A stretch of 64,000 nucleotides of DNA from an uncultured Collinsella sp. (GTDB lineage: Bacteria; Actinomycetota; Coriobacteriia; Coriobacteriales; Coriobacteriaceae). Under the pieces are notes generated by a model that worked only from the letters and a program-made list of their open reading frames with translations, ran no database searches and was not told the DNA's origin. This document shows, one piece after another, positions 51,176-59,559 of this stretch. Where the stretch lies: the NCBI GenBank assembly GCA_934621885.1, contig CAKTUH010000004.1, positions 1-64,000 of the forward strand, given 5' to 3'. The position numbers were made by a program, and so were the translations under genes. How positions within the stretch are numbered: the stretch's first letter is position 1; the number at the start of each line of letters is the position of its first letter.

Positions 51176-52195
51176 TTACAAAACGATGCCGTCCATGGAG
51201 TTGGCGACGTTCTCGACCAGCCCGGCGCGCACGGCTTCGGCAGCGGCGAGCGTGCCGTTCTGGACGGCCTCGACCGAGGTGGCACCATGGCCGATCAGGA
51301 CAACGCCGCGCAGACCCAGCAGAATGGCGCCGCCTTTGGCATCGCCCGAGAGTTTAGCCTTGATCTCGCGCATCTGCTTTTTGATGAGCAGCGCGGCGAT
51401 CTTGGTGCCGAGCGAAGCCATAAAGGCACCCTTGAGCTCTTGAAGCAAAAACTTAGCGGCGCCCTCGGTTGCCTTGAGGGCAATGTTTCCCGACATACCA
51501 TCGGCAACGACGACGTCAAAGTTGCCAGAAGTCAGGTCGGTGCCCTCGCAGTTGCCCACAAAGCCGGGAACGGCGGCCTTCATGGCCGGGAAGCACGCCT
51601 TGGTAAAGTTGGAGCCCTTCTCGTCCTCGGTGCCGTTGGCAAGCAGGCCCACGCGAGGATGCTCAATACCCAAGACGACGCGCGCATAGGCGCTGCCCAT
51701 CTGGGCAAAACGAACCATATCGTCGACCTCGACATCGGGGTTGGCGCCCATATCGCATAGGACCGTCAGGCCGCCGGCGCGGTTGGGCAGTGCATTGGTG
51801 AGGCACGGACGCACCGGTTGCTTCTTGCCCTCGGCCTGATACCGAAAGGGCGTGACGTAGGCGGTGGCGGCGGCGGTCATGGCGCCGGTGGAGCCGGCGG
51901 AGAAGAACGCGTCCGCGTTGCCCTTCTTGATGGCGCGGCAGGCAAGCACGATCGAGGACTTGCGCTTGGTCATCACAGCACGAATGGGATCGTCATCCAT
52001 GGCGATGACATCGGGGGCCTCCAGAGCCTCAACGCGAGCGTGGGACGCAGCGAAGGGGTTCACGATCTCTGCGGGACCGACGGCCAAGACCTCGATATCG
52101 GGGTCCGCCGCAAGCGCGGCCTCGATACCGTCGAGGACAACCTGGGGCTTCTCGTCTCCACCCACAACGTCTACACAAACGCGAACGTTACTCAT
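51176..52195 (-). CDS. plsX: Phosphate acyltransferase PlsX
   Basis: 339 residues. PlsX converts acyl-ACP to acyl-phosphate for PlsY in phosphatidate synthesis. Motifs: RVCVDVVGGDEKPQVVLDGI, ADAFFSAGSTGAMTAA, LCDMGANPDVEVDD, GLLANGTEDEKGS and FDVVVADGMSGNIALKATEG. ATG 52195 (MSNVRVC) has AAGGAG seven bases upstream, better than ATG 52201. It follows rpmF, as in many bacteria (DUF177-rpmF-plsX). Confidence 0.96.
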   Translation of the reverse strand: MSNVRVCVDVVGGDEKPQVVLDGIEAALAADPDIEVLAVGPAEIVNPFAASHARVEALEAPDVIAMDDDPIRAVMTKRKSSIVLACRAIKKGNADAFFSAGSTGAMTAAATAYVTPFRYQAEGKKQPVRPCLTNALPNRAGGLTVLCDMGANPDVEVDDMVRFAQMGSAYARVVLGIEHPRVGLLANGTEDEKGSNFTKACFPAMKAAVPGFVGNCEGTDLTSGNFDVVVADGMSGNIALKATEGAAKFLLQELKGAFMASLGTKIAALLIKKQMREIKAKLSGDAKGGAILLGLRGVVLIGHGATSVEAVQNGTLAAAEAVRAGLVENVANSMDGIVL

Positions 52196-52282
52196 ATACA
52201 TGCTCCTTATACAAAAATGGCCGACTCATTGAGCCGGCCATTGTGGTTCCAGTTGGAACGGCATCGCATCCAGAGTATACAG

Positions 52283-52462
52283 TTACTCGGTAACGATAAC
52301 CTCGCGGTCCTTGTAGAAACCGCAGCTGGGGCACACGTGGTGCGGGAGCTTAACAGCGCCGCAACGGGGGCACGTGGACTGAGCCGCAGCCGAGATCTTC
52401 ATGTTGGCGGAACGACGGGTGTGAGTGCGGATACGACCCTGCTTTTGTTTAGGTACGGGCAT
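52283..52462 (-). CDS. rpmF: 50S ribosomal protein L32
   Basis: 59 residues: MPVPKQKQGRIRTHTRRSAN start typical of L32, then a zinc ribbon with TCPRCGAVKLPHHVCPSCGF (four Cys), ending VIVTE. The zinc-binding form suggests no need for a zinc-free paralogue. It lies between the DUF177 gene and plsX, the usual order. AAGG lies before ATG 52462. Confidence 0.95.
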   Translation of the reverse strand: MPVPKQKQGRIRTHTRRSANMKISAAAQSTCPRCGAVKLPHHVCPSCGFYKDREVIVTE

Positions 52463-52526
52463 AGTGACCTTCCTTATGAACTATCCAGTGTGGCGATTAC
52501 GCGCAAGTAGCGATACTACCACAGTT

Positions 52527-53081
52527 TTACTCGTCAAGCTTGAGATTCTTCAATGCTGCAAATGGATTTTCCGTGGCAGCGGCCCATTCGGCCTCTGCCT
52601 GGGCGGCGCAATCGCATTGCTCCACATTGAGATTGATGCCGCAGGTGGGGCACAGGCCGCGGCATTCGGGCTTGCACAGGACAACGAACGGCGTGTCCAT
52701 GACGACCGCGTCGTTGATAGGCTCGCCCAGATCGACCATGCGATCCTCGCCCAGCAGCTCGTAGCCGTCCTCATAGGCCTCGGGGTCCTCGGGCTCGTTA
52801 AAGAGGTAGAACTCCTCGATCTCGCCGGCAATATCAAACGAAGCGGGCTCCAGGCAACGGTCGCACTCGCCGGTTGCGTGCGCGCGGACCATGCCAGTAA
52901 GCAGAACACCGGTGCCGGCATTGGTAAAGACCACGTCGTAATCGATACCGTCCTGCAGCTGATACTCCTTCTCGCCCACCGTGTAGCTGGCAACATCGAC
53001 CTTACCGGTCAGCGGATACGAGTCTCCGGGAAACTCGAGCTGCTCGGAAAGATCGACGGTAACGCTCGGAAACTCAGCCAT
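52527..53081 (-). CDS. DUF177 family protein (YceD-like)
   Basis: 184 residues. The DUF177 core is recognised by GECDRCLEPASFDIAGEIEE, and the C-terminal Cys-rich part CKPECRGLCPTCGINLN followed by CDC suggests metal binding. YceD/Duf177 is needed for 23S rRNA accumulation in plants and some bacteria; the exact role here is inferred. Its ATG overlaps the SepIVA-like gene stop (TAATG), and rpmF follows, so a ribosome-biogenesis role fits. Confidence 0.88.
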   Translation of the reverse strand: MAEFPSVTVDLSEQLEFPGDSYPLTGKVDVASYTVGEKEYQLQDGIDYDVVFTNAGTGVLLTGMVRAHATGECDRCLEPASFDIAGEIEEFYLFNEPEDPEAYEDGYELLGEDRMVDLGEPINDAVVMDTPFVVLCKPECRGLCPTCGINLNVEQCDCAAQAEAEWAAATENPFAALKNLKLDE

Positions 53082-53578
53082 TACCACTGACCGTTCTGCT
53101 GGGCGGCACCCTCGTTGAGCTGCTGGCGGCAACGGGTGACGGTGCCGGTCAGGCTCTTGAGGTTCTCCTCGAGGTGCGTAAAGACCTGCTCGGCGTAGTC
53201 CTCGGCAGCATAGCGCGTCTCGCGCTCGTACTGCTGGGCACGGTCGCGAATGTCGTCGGCCTGCTGCTGGGCTAGACGGACGATCTCCTGCTCACCGGCA
53301 ATGGTGAGGGCCTGCTGCTGAGCATCGGCGATGATAGAATCGGCCTGAGCGGCGGCGGAAGCCATAAGCTCCTCGCGCTCCTTGAGGATACGGCGGGACT
53401 TCTGCCATTCCTCGGGATAGCTCATGCGGATCTCGTCGAGGATGTTAAAGAAGACGTCGGCATCGATAACCTTCATCTGGGCGTTCTTGCCGAACGGCGT
53501 CTTAGCCTCTTCGATGAGCCCCTCGAGCTCGTCGACAAGACTCACGATCCTGTCGCCAGGAAAATTCTCGCCCGGCAT
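53081..53578 (-). CDS. SepIVA/DivIVA-like coiled-coil protein
   Basis: 165 residues. It starts FPGDRIVSLVDELEGLIEEA, DivIVA-like, with VIDADVFFNILDEIRMSYPE, then a long Gln/Ala/Glu-rich coiled coil (about 70-150) with QQADDIRDRAQQYERETRYA. This matches mycobacterial SepIVA (Rv2927c), a septum and polar-growth protein encoded beside the DUF177 and rnc genes there too. No membrane helix. ATG 53578 has AAAGGAG five bases upstream; longer starts at 53593 and 53602 are unlikely. Function by homology and context. Confidence 0.75.
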   Translation of the reverse strand: MPGENFPGDRIVSLVDELEGLIEEAKTPFGKNAQMKVIDADVFFNILDEIRMSYPEEWQKSRRILKEREELMASAAAQADSIIADAQQQALTIAGEQEIVRLAQQQADDIRDRAQQYERETRYAAEDYAEQVFTHLEENLKSLTGTVTRCRQQLNEGAAQQNGQW

Positions 53579-53646
53579 CCGGTCTCCTTTCATAGGTAAC
53601 ATATCATCGTGTTAGTTTACCACATGCCACCAGGCATTAAAAAACG

Positions 53647-54144
53647 TCACGAAAAGCGATGTTTGAGCGCCTTGACCACATTGGGCGGAACAAAATTAGA
53701 GACGTCGCTACCGAGCGAGGCAATCTGGCGAACCACCGAGCTCGAGATATAGCCGTACTGCGGCGCACTCATGACGAAGATGGACTCCAGCTCGTTATCC
53801 AGGCGGTAGTTAAGGTCGGCCTGCTGCAACTCGTACTCAAAGTCGGTCATGGCACGCAGACCCTTGACCACGGCTCCTGCTCCCTGTTCGCGGGCAAAAT
53901 CGACCAAGAGGCCGGTGAAGGGTAGCACCTCAACGCCGTCAATATCGCCGAGCGCCTCACGTGCCAGCGCCACGCGCTCATCGAGCATAAAGGTGGTGCC
54001 CACGCCGTTTTTTCCCTGCGACTCGGCAACGGCCACGATCACGCTGGGAAAGATGCGGCGGGCACGGCGAATCACGTCGATGTGGCCAAACGTGATGGGA
54101 TCGAAGGTGCCCGGGACGATTACGCGGTTAATGGTGTCACTCAT
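53647..54144 (-). CDS. coaD: Phosphopantetheine adenylyltransferase
   Basis: 165 residues, nucleotidyltransferase with the T/HxGH motif in VPGTFDPITFGHIDVIRRA and the C-terminal ISSS motif in YGYISSSVVRQIASLG. It makes dephospho-CoA from 4'-phosphopantetheine and ATP, the precursor for the ACP prosthetic group. ATG 54144 has GGAGG six bases upstream and overlaps the end of rsmD by 8 bp. The pair rsmD-coaD is conserved in many phyla. Confidence 0.96.
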   Translation of the reverse strand: MSDTINRVIVPGTFDPITFGHIDVIRRARRIFPSVIVAVAESQGKNGVGTTFMLDERVALAREALGDIDGVEVLPFTGLLVDFAREQGAGAVVKGLRAMTDFEYELQQADLNYRLDNELESIFVMSAPQYGYISSSVVRQIASLGSDVSNFVPPNVVKALKHRFS

Positions 54145-54766
54145 CGGCATCCTCCGTGGGCGCGTCGCTATCGTTGCCATCATCCTCGCCGTTACCAAGC
54201 CAACGAAGCAGGTCGACCGAGGTTATTCCGTAGCGCTTCTCGCGCACGGTCTCAAAACCTGCCGGATGCGCACCCGCATCGGCGGCAGCGTGCTCGAACA
54301 GCGCATAGGCACCCGGTACCAGCAAGCCTTGCTGAGCTAAGTTTTGCAGCAGCTCCTCGACCGGCTCGGCGCCAAAAGCATAGGGCGGGTCGAGCAGGAC
54401 CAGGTCAAAGGGACCGCCCGGCACGCGGCCGCGCGAAGCGCTTGCCAGCACGTCGCCGCCCACCACACGCCAACGCGCACGGTCGCGGCACAGCGACTCG
54501 ATATTCTTGGTAATCAGACGAGCAGCGTTGCGATCGATCTCGAACGTGGTGAGCGAGCGGGCACCACGCGAGAGCATCTCAATGCCCAAGGCACCGGAGC
54601 CGCCAAAGGCATCCAGCACGCGGACCTCGTCCAGATCGAAGTCGAATGCCGACATGACCATAGATGCGCACGCCTCGCGCACGCGATCGGTCGTGGGGCG
54701 GGTGACATCGCGACCACGGGGCTCCTCGATCTTACGACCGCGCCATTCGCCGCCGATGATTCTCAT
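54137..54766 (-). CDS. rsmD: 16S rRNA (guanine-966-N2)-methyltransferase RsmD
   Basis: 209 residues. SAM motif LDAFGGSGALGIEMLSRGA and the catalytic DLVLLDPPYAFG are typical of RsmD, which methylates G966 in 16S rRNA. An acidic tail (GNGEDDGNDSDAPTEDADE) ends the protein. The ATG overlaps the recG stop (ATGA), and its stop overlaps coaD, so translation is coupled on both sides. Confidence 0.93.
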   Translation of the reverse strand: MRIIGGEWRGRKIEEPRGRDVTRPTTDRVREACASMVMSAFDFDLDEVRVLDAFGGSGALGIEMLSRGARSLTTFEIDRNAARLITKNIESLCRDRARWRVVGGDVLASASRGRVPGGPFDLVLLDPPYAFGAEPVEELLQNLAQQGLLVPGAYALFEHAAADAGAHPAGFETVREKRYGITSVDLLRWLGNGEDDGNDSDAPTEDADE

Positions 54767-56940
54767 CCTCCGCTGACCTCCTTAAAGATGTGTCGATACC
54801 GCGCGGCGACCGCATCGCGTAGAGGACGCGTCGCCACGGAGTCAAGGGTGCAAGCATACCGCAGGAGCTCGACCGCGTCCAAATGGGCCCACTCGATAAG
54901 CTCCTCGTCAGCGTCGAGGTCGACAAAGCGCAAGGTCACGCCACCATGCTGGCGGTAACCCAAGATTTCACCCTCGTGGCGCAGACGCAGGTCCATCTGG
55001 GCGAGCGTAAAGCCGTCCGAGGTCTTCTCGAGCGACTGGAGGCGGTCTTGTGCCGCCGACGCGCTGCCGTTGCCCTTGGAGTGCGTCATGACCAGGCACG
55101 TACCCGACACGCTGCCGCGGCCCACGCGACCGCGCAACTGGTGCAGGGCCGCCAAACCAAAACGCTCTCCATTCTCGATGACCATAACGGTGGCGTTGGG
55201 CACGTCAACGCCCACCTCGACCACCGTGGTCGAGACGAGCACATCGATCTCGCCACGCTTAAAGGCATCGATGACCCGGTCCTTCTCCCCCGCCGGCATG
55301 CGGCCATGAAGACGCTCGATGGTAAGCCCCGGCAACGCCAGGCGCAGTCGGTCGAGCTCGGTTGCCGTATCGTGCAACGGCACAGGCACGGTCACGCGGC
55401 CTTCGTCGTCGCGAGCGATGCCGGGTACGTCTTCGAGCTCATCGGCCGAATCGCTCGGCTCCACGAGCGGACAGATCACGTAGGCTTGCTGCCCCTTTTC
55501 GTGCGCCTCGCGAATGGCGCCATAGGCCAGGTCACGACTCGACTCGGTGAGGACGCGCGTCGTCACGCCGGCACCCGGAACGGGACGATGGCGGATGATG
55601 CTCGTATCTAGGTCGCCGTACACCGAAAGCGCCAGTGTGCGCGGGATCGGCGTGGCAGTCATGACCAGCAAGTCGGCACCCGGGCCTTTTGCGCGCAGGG
55701 CGTTACGCTGGCCCACGCCAAAGCGGTGCTGCTCGTCAATCACCACAAGCGACAAATGCTTGAACGTGACGTTCTCCGAAAGCACCGCATGGGTACCAAA
55801 GAGCACGTCGAGCTCGCCCGATTCCAGCTGCGCATGGATCTGCTCGCGCTCGGCCGCCGGCGTGGCACCCGTCAGGAGCGCCCAGGACATGCCAGCCTGC
55901 GAGAGCAAGGGGCCGGTCTTATCGGCATATTGACGCGCCAGCACGCCCGTGGGCGCCATAACGCAGGCCTGAGTGCCGCTATCGGCAGCTACGGCCAGCG
56001 CACAAGCGGCGACAGCGGTTTTACCGGTACCGACGTCGCCCAGCAGCAGACGGTTCATCACACGGCCGCCATCGCACATGTCATGCAGGATGTTCTGGAA
56101 TGCAGCCTCCTGCTCATCGCTCAGCGAAAACGGCAGGGCCTGTTTAAGCGCGGACAGGCGCTCGCCCGCAACGTGCGCATAGGGCACGACGTCGACCAAG
56201 CCGCCATCGTTGCGCAGGCGCAGCGCAAGCTGCAAGTAAAGACACTCCTCGTAGGCAAGACGCCGGCGCGCGATATCGCGCTCGGCCATGCTCGAGGGAA
56301 AGTGAATCGATCGAAGCGCACGGGCACTGCTCATCAGGCGACGCTTGGCGCGCAGCGGTGCGGGAATAGGATCGAACGAATTGCCGACAACCTCGATGGC
56401 ACCGCTTACAATGCGGCGCATCCAGGCCTGGCTCACGCCGTCGCTCACGTAGTGGACCGGCAGGATGGTGCCGGCAGCGCGTCCGCCCTCGAGCTTCTCG
56501 AAGTGCGGAGAGGCCATCTGCTTAAAGCCGTAGGCAAACTCGACCTTACCCATCACGGCCAGGCGGTCGCCCTGCTTAAGCTGTTGGGCAATCCATGGCT
56601 GACGGAAAAAGGCAACCTGCAGCACGCCCGTCTCGTCCACGAGCGAGACCTCAGTGACCTGCATACGCGGACGGGGCTGTTTTTGAACAATACGATCGAC
56701 CGTGGCGATGATGGTGCACACGGTACCGATGGGCGCCATCTCAATGGACCACGAGCGGGTGAAGTCCAGGTAGCGATGAGGAATATGGAGAAGGAGGTCC
56801 CCCACCGTCCGAATTCCCAGACGGCGAAGGGCCTCCTCACGTTTACCCGAAACATATTTGAGTCGCGCGATATCCTCGTCGAGCGCATTGCTCTGGGCAA
56901 AACGCTCCGAGACGCGCGGCACGGAGCACAGCTCGGACAT
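54763..56940 (-). CDS. recG: ATP-dependent DNA helicase RecG
   Basis: 725 residues. An N-terminal wedge/OB domain (LKYVSGKREEALRRLGI, GDLLLHIPHRYLD) precedes two RecA-like helicase domains with LLGDVGTGKTAVAACALAVA, VIDEQHRFGVGQR, TATPIPRTLALSVYGD and QLRGRVGRGSVSGTC. It reverses stalled forks and processes recombination intermediates. All motifs are intact. It starts 9 bp after the fakA stop without an evident Shine-Dalgarno. Confidence 0.96.
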   Translation of the reverse strand: MSELCSVPRVSERFAQSNALDEDIARLKYVSGKREEALRRLGIRTVGDLLLHIPHRYLDFTRSWSIEMAPIGTVCTIIATVDRIVQKQPRPRMQVTEVSLVDETGVLQVAFFRQPWIAQQLKQGDRLAVMGKVEFAYGFKQMASPHFEKLEGGRAAGTILPVHYVSDGVSQAWMRRIVSGAIEVVGNSFDPIPAPLRAKRRLMSSARALRSIHFPSSMAERDIARRRLAYEECLYLQLALRLRNDGGLVDVVPYAHVAGERLSALKQALPFSLSDEQEAAFQNILHDMCDGGRVMNRLLLGDVGTGKTAVAACALAVAADSGTQACVMAPTGVLARQYADKTGPLLSQAGMSWALLTGATPAAEREQIHAQLESGELDVLFGTHAVLSENVTFKHLSLVVIDEQHRFGVGQRNALRAKGPGADLLVMTATPIPRTLALSVYGDLDTSIIRHRPVPGAGVTTRVLTESSRDLAYGAIREAHEKGQQAYVICPLVEPSDSADELEDVPGIARDDEGRVTVPVPLHDTATELDRLRLALPGLTIERLHGRMPAGEKDRVIDAFKRGEIDVLVSTTVVEVGVDVPNATVMVIENGERFGLAALHQLRGRVGRGSVSGTCLVMTHSKGNGSASAAQDRLQSLEKTSDGFTLAQMDLRLRHEGEILGYRQHGGVTLRFVDLDADEELIEWAHLDAVELLRYACTLDSVATRPLRDAVAARYRHIFKEVSGG

Positions 56941-56949
56941 GGGCAGAGC

Positions 56950-58611
56950 CTACTCGATCGAGAAGATCACGGGATAGAGCGGCTGCTCGCCACGATGGGC
57001 ATCAATCTCCAGGTCGGGCTGAGCCTCCTCGATGGCGTCAACGATCTCCTGGAAAGCCTCGTCGGACAGCTCCTCGCCGGCCAAAATCGTCAGCGCGTCG
57101 CCCTCCTCTTCCTCCTGCATACGGTTGATGCAGTCGAGCGTGACCTGCTTCACATCGGAGCCGACCACATCGATGGAGCCGGCGATGATGCCCATGACGT
57201 CACCGGAATGAATCGGCGAGCCGTCGGAGGCGCTGGAGTCGCGCACGGCACGGGTGACCTCACCATCGCGGACCTCGCTGATGGCGTCGACCATAGCGGC
57301 AACGGCATCCTCGAGCTCGGAATCGGGCAGGACCGCGAACAGTGCGGAGAAGGCCTGCGGGACGGTCTTGGTGGGAACGACGGCGACCTTCTTGTCGTTG
57401 CAGGCGGAGGCAGCGGCCTCGGCAGCCATACGGATGTTGCCATTGTTGGGCAGGATGATGACCGAGGTCGCGTTGACCTGGTCGACGGCGCCCAGCAGGT
57501 CGGCGGTCGAGGGGTTCATGGTCTGGCCACCCGACACGATCACGTCGACACCGAGGGACTTGAGAATGTCGGCCTCGCCGGAACCGGCGGCAACGGCGAC
57601 AAAGCCCAGGGCCTTCGCGGGCTCGGCGGCTTTCTCCTGGTCCTCGTGGATCTTGGCGGTACGGTCGTGGGCCTCCATCTCCATGTTATGGATAAAGACC
57701 TCGTAGATCTGACCAAGCTGGAGCATATGCTCGAGCACCAAGTTCGGGGTGTTGGAGTGCACGTGAATCTTGTAATCGGGGTACGCGCCCACGAGCAGCT
57801 CACAGTCGCCCATGGAACCCAGGAACTTGAGGCACTCGTCCTCGTCAAACGGGGCGTCGGCCTTAAAGAGGAACTCGTTGCAGTAACGGAACTCCGAGCC
57901 CTCCCAGTCATCGTTGGCCTCGATCTCAACACGGTCGAGGGCGGCGTCGCGGGCAGAGCCAGCGGAGTCAAACGTAGTGGAGAAATCCTCAACCACAGTG
58001 CTGCGGCCAAGGGCGGCGGCAACAAAGTTCTCCAGGAAGATGGCAAAGCCAAAGGCACCGGAGTCGACCACGCCGTTCTCCTTGAGGACGGGTAGCAGGT
58101 CGGGCGTGCGGGCGACGGACTGATAGGCCTCGACGACGATGGCATCGAGCGCATCCTCGGCAGAGAACTTCTTCTTCTCGCACTCGTCGGCCTTGGTCGA
58201 GACGTCACGCAAAACGGTGAGGATCGTGCCCTCGATAGGCTTACGGACAGCCTGGAAGGCAACCTTGACAGCACGACGGAAGGCGAAGGCGATATTAGCG
58301 GACGTTACGGGCTCATCGGCAGAGACAAGGCCCTCGGCCACGCCGCGCAGGATCTGCGAGGTGATAACGCCCGAGTTGCCGCGGGCGCCCATGAGGGAGC
58401 CATGGGTGATAGCGCCGGCGATGGCCTCCATATCGGCGTCGGCGGGAAGCGCAGAGAGTTCCTTGGTCACCGAGGCGAGCGTGAGCGACATGTTGGTGCC
58501 GGTGTCGCCATCGGGTACGGGGAAGACGTTGAGCTTGTTGATCTCCTCGGCCTTGTCGGAAACGGCAGCCGCAGCGATCGGAAAACAGGTGCGAATGGTC
58601 TTTGCAATCAT
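56950..58611 (-). CDS. fakA: DAK2-domain protein, fatty acid kinase subunit FakA type
   Basis: 553 residues. The N-terminal DhaL domain has the metal-binding loop VFPVPDGDTGTNMSLTL (about 28-44) and GARGNSGVI; the middle and C-terminal DegV-like/DAK1-like part contains HVHSNTP and SGGQTMNPS. FakA phosphorylates fatty acids bound to FakB for phospholipid synthesis, matching plsX and acpP in the same operon. No fakB (DegV) gene is in this window. It follows the Asp23-like gene, the standard firmicute order. Confidence 0.9.
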   Translation of the reverse strand: MIAKTIRTCFPIAAAAVSDKAEEINKLNVFPVPDGDTGTNMSLTLASVTKELSALPADADMEAIAGAITHGSLMGARGNSGVITSQILRGVAEGLVSADEPVTSANIAFAFRRAVKVAFQAVRKPIEGTILTVLRDVSTKADECEKKKFSAEDALDAIVVEAYQSVARTPDLLPVLKENGVVDSGAFGFAIFLENFVAAALGRSTVVEDFSTTFDSAGSARDAALDRVEIEANDDWEGSEFRYCNEFLFKADAPFDEDECLKFLGSMGDCELLVGAYPDYKIHVHSNTPNLVLEHMLQLGQIYEVFIHNMEMEAHDRTAKIHEDQEKAAEPAKALGFVAVAAGSGEADILKSLGVDVIVSGGQTMNPSTADLLGAVDQVNATSVIILPNNGNIRMAAEAAASACNDKKVAVVPTKTVPQAFSALFAVLPDSELEDAVAAMVDAISEVRDGEVTRAVRDSSASDGSPIHSGDVMGIIAGSIDVVGSDVKQVTLDCINRMQEEEEGDALTILAGEELSDEAFQEIVDAIEEAQPDLEIDAHRGEQPLYPVIFSIE

Positions 58612-58638
58612 GAGTGGTGAAATCTCCGTGTTCGGATG

Positions 58639-58995
58639 CTAGTTCAGACGGCTCTTGAGCGCGTCGATGTGAATGCCGATCTTAAGGCTGGCGGGATCGA
58701 TCTGTGCGATCTCCTGCAGGGTGAAGGCAACGGAGCTCGAAAGATTGTGGCAGACGGACTTCATGTTGACGCCGTTCTCGAGCACGACGTGAAGGTCGAC
58801 CGTGAGGCCGTTCTCGTCGGCGGAGACAAGCACGCCCTTGCGGAGGCGCTGGCCGGCAAGCAGGCGCACGCTCTCGGCGCCCTGGAGCTGCTCGGCCATA
58901 CCGACGACGCCGTAGCACGTCATCGCGGCATAACCGGCAATATCGGCAATTACGTCGTTCGAGACGCTCAGACTGCCGTTAATGGTCTCAGACAC
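58639..58995 (-). CDS. Asp23/Gls24-family protein (second copy)
   Basis: 118 residues, Asp23 family like YloU: MSETINGSLSVSNDVIADIA, then GVVGMAEQLQG, LTVDLHVVLENGVNMKSVC and AFTLQEIAQIDP. It is related to the gene at 11511-11873 but closer to the form always paired with fakA/YloV. First gene of the long minus-strand operon. A TGGTGC/GCACCA hairpin is in its leader near 59015-59031. Function unknown. Confidence 0.9.
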   Translation of the reverse strand: MSETINGSLSVSNDVIADIAGYAAMTCYGVVGMAEQLQGAESVRLLAGQRLRKGVLVSADENGLTVDLHVVLENGVNMKSVCHNLSSSVAFTLQEIAQIDPASLKIGIHIDALKSRLN

Positions 58996-59150
58996 AAGAA
59001 TCTCCTTTTCTGGTGCTCACGGCACCATGTCGTGGGAGCAATCATTCCAACATTTTACAACGACCGCGCCATGTTAAGGCGGCGGGGTTCACGATTACAT
59101 CCTCGACACGAAATGTTGATACGGTAACGTTTGCCACAGGCGATCGCGGC

Positions 59151-59183
59151 ATGAAAAAACCCGCCGCATAAGCGACGGGTTTT
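59151..59183 (-). terminator. Terminator of the tRNA-Asn pair
   Basis: AAAACCCG and CGC arms pair with GCG and CGGGTTTT (59157-59183) around loop ATAA with one unpaired base, followed by TT and a short T-run on the minus strand, just past the tRNA 3' end. Confidence 0.8.
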
Positions 59184-59189
59184 ACAACC

Positions 59190-59264
59190 TGGCTCCCCGG
59201 GTAGGACTCGAACCTACAACAGCGCGGTTAACAGCCGCGTGCTCTACCATTGAGCTACCGAGGA
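59190..59264 (-). tRNA. tRNA-Asn (GTT), copy 2
   Basis: 75 nt including an encoded CCA. The acceptor stem TCCTCGG pairs with CCGGGGA, the discriminator is G, the T loop is GTTCGAGTCC, and the anticodon is GTT at 59232-59230 in loop CTGTTAA. It is identical to the copy at 59299-59373 and lies 34 bp downstream of it; the spacer can form an AGCCCA/TGGGCT hairpin. Confidence 0.97.
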
Positions 59265-59298
59265 ATTTAAAAGCCCAGCGGAATGGGCTGAGAAATTC

Positions 59299-59373
59299 TG
59301 GCTCCCCGGGTAGGACTCGAACCTACAACAGCGCGGTTAACAGCCGCGTGCTCTACCATTGAGCTACCGAGGA
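59299..59373 (-). tRNA. tRNA-Asn (GTT), copy 1
   Basis: 75 nt, same sequence as the copy downstream, CCA encoded, anticodon GTT at 59341-59339. The two form one transcript ending at the terminator at 59151-59183. The 564-bp gap 58996-59559 holds these tRNAs, two terminators and the solo RAYT repeat; no protein gene is seen. Confidence 0.97.
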
Positions 59374-59457
59374 ATAGGTGCGTGCTCTCAAGCAACGAAG
59401 TTTATTATACGGACGATTGGGCGAAGGGCAAGAACTTTTTTAAGAAATTTTTCGCCC

Positions 59458-59512
59458 TAGTCATTGGGGACGTTCTTAAACGACTAGTCATTCAAGAACG
59501 TCCCAATGACTA
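59458..59512. repeat. Solo palindromic copy of the RAYT terminal repeat
   Basis: TAGTCATTGGGGACGTTCTT (59458-59477), the same 20 bases as the RAYT element end, is followed by AAACGACTAGTCATTC and the inverted copy (59494-59512, one C missing). It is two element ends joined without a transposase, like a REP pair or miniature element. It lies 5 bp beyond the rpoD terminator. Confidence 0.88.
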
Positions 59513-59517
59513 CATGA

Positions 59518-59550
59518 AAGCGCCCCAAGCGGATGTGCTTGAGGGCGCTT
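59518..59550 (-). terminator. Terminator downstream of rpoD
   Basis: AAGCGCCC and AAGC (59518-59530) pair with GCTT and GGGCGCTT (59537-59550) with small bulges. On the minus strand it is followed by TTTC. It starts 9 bp after the rpoD stop and abuts the solo REP copy. Confidence 0.75.
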
Positions 59551-59559
59551 CTTGCTTGA

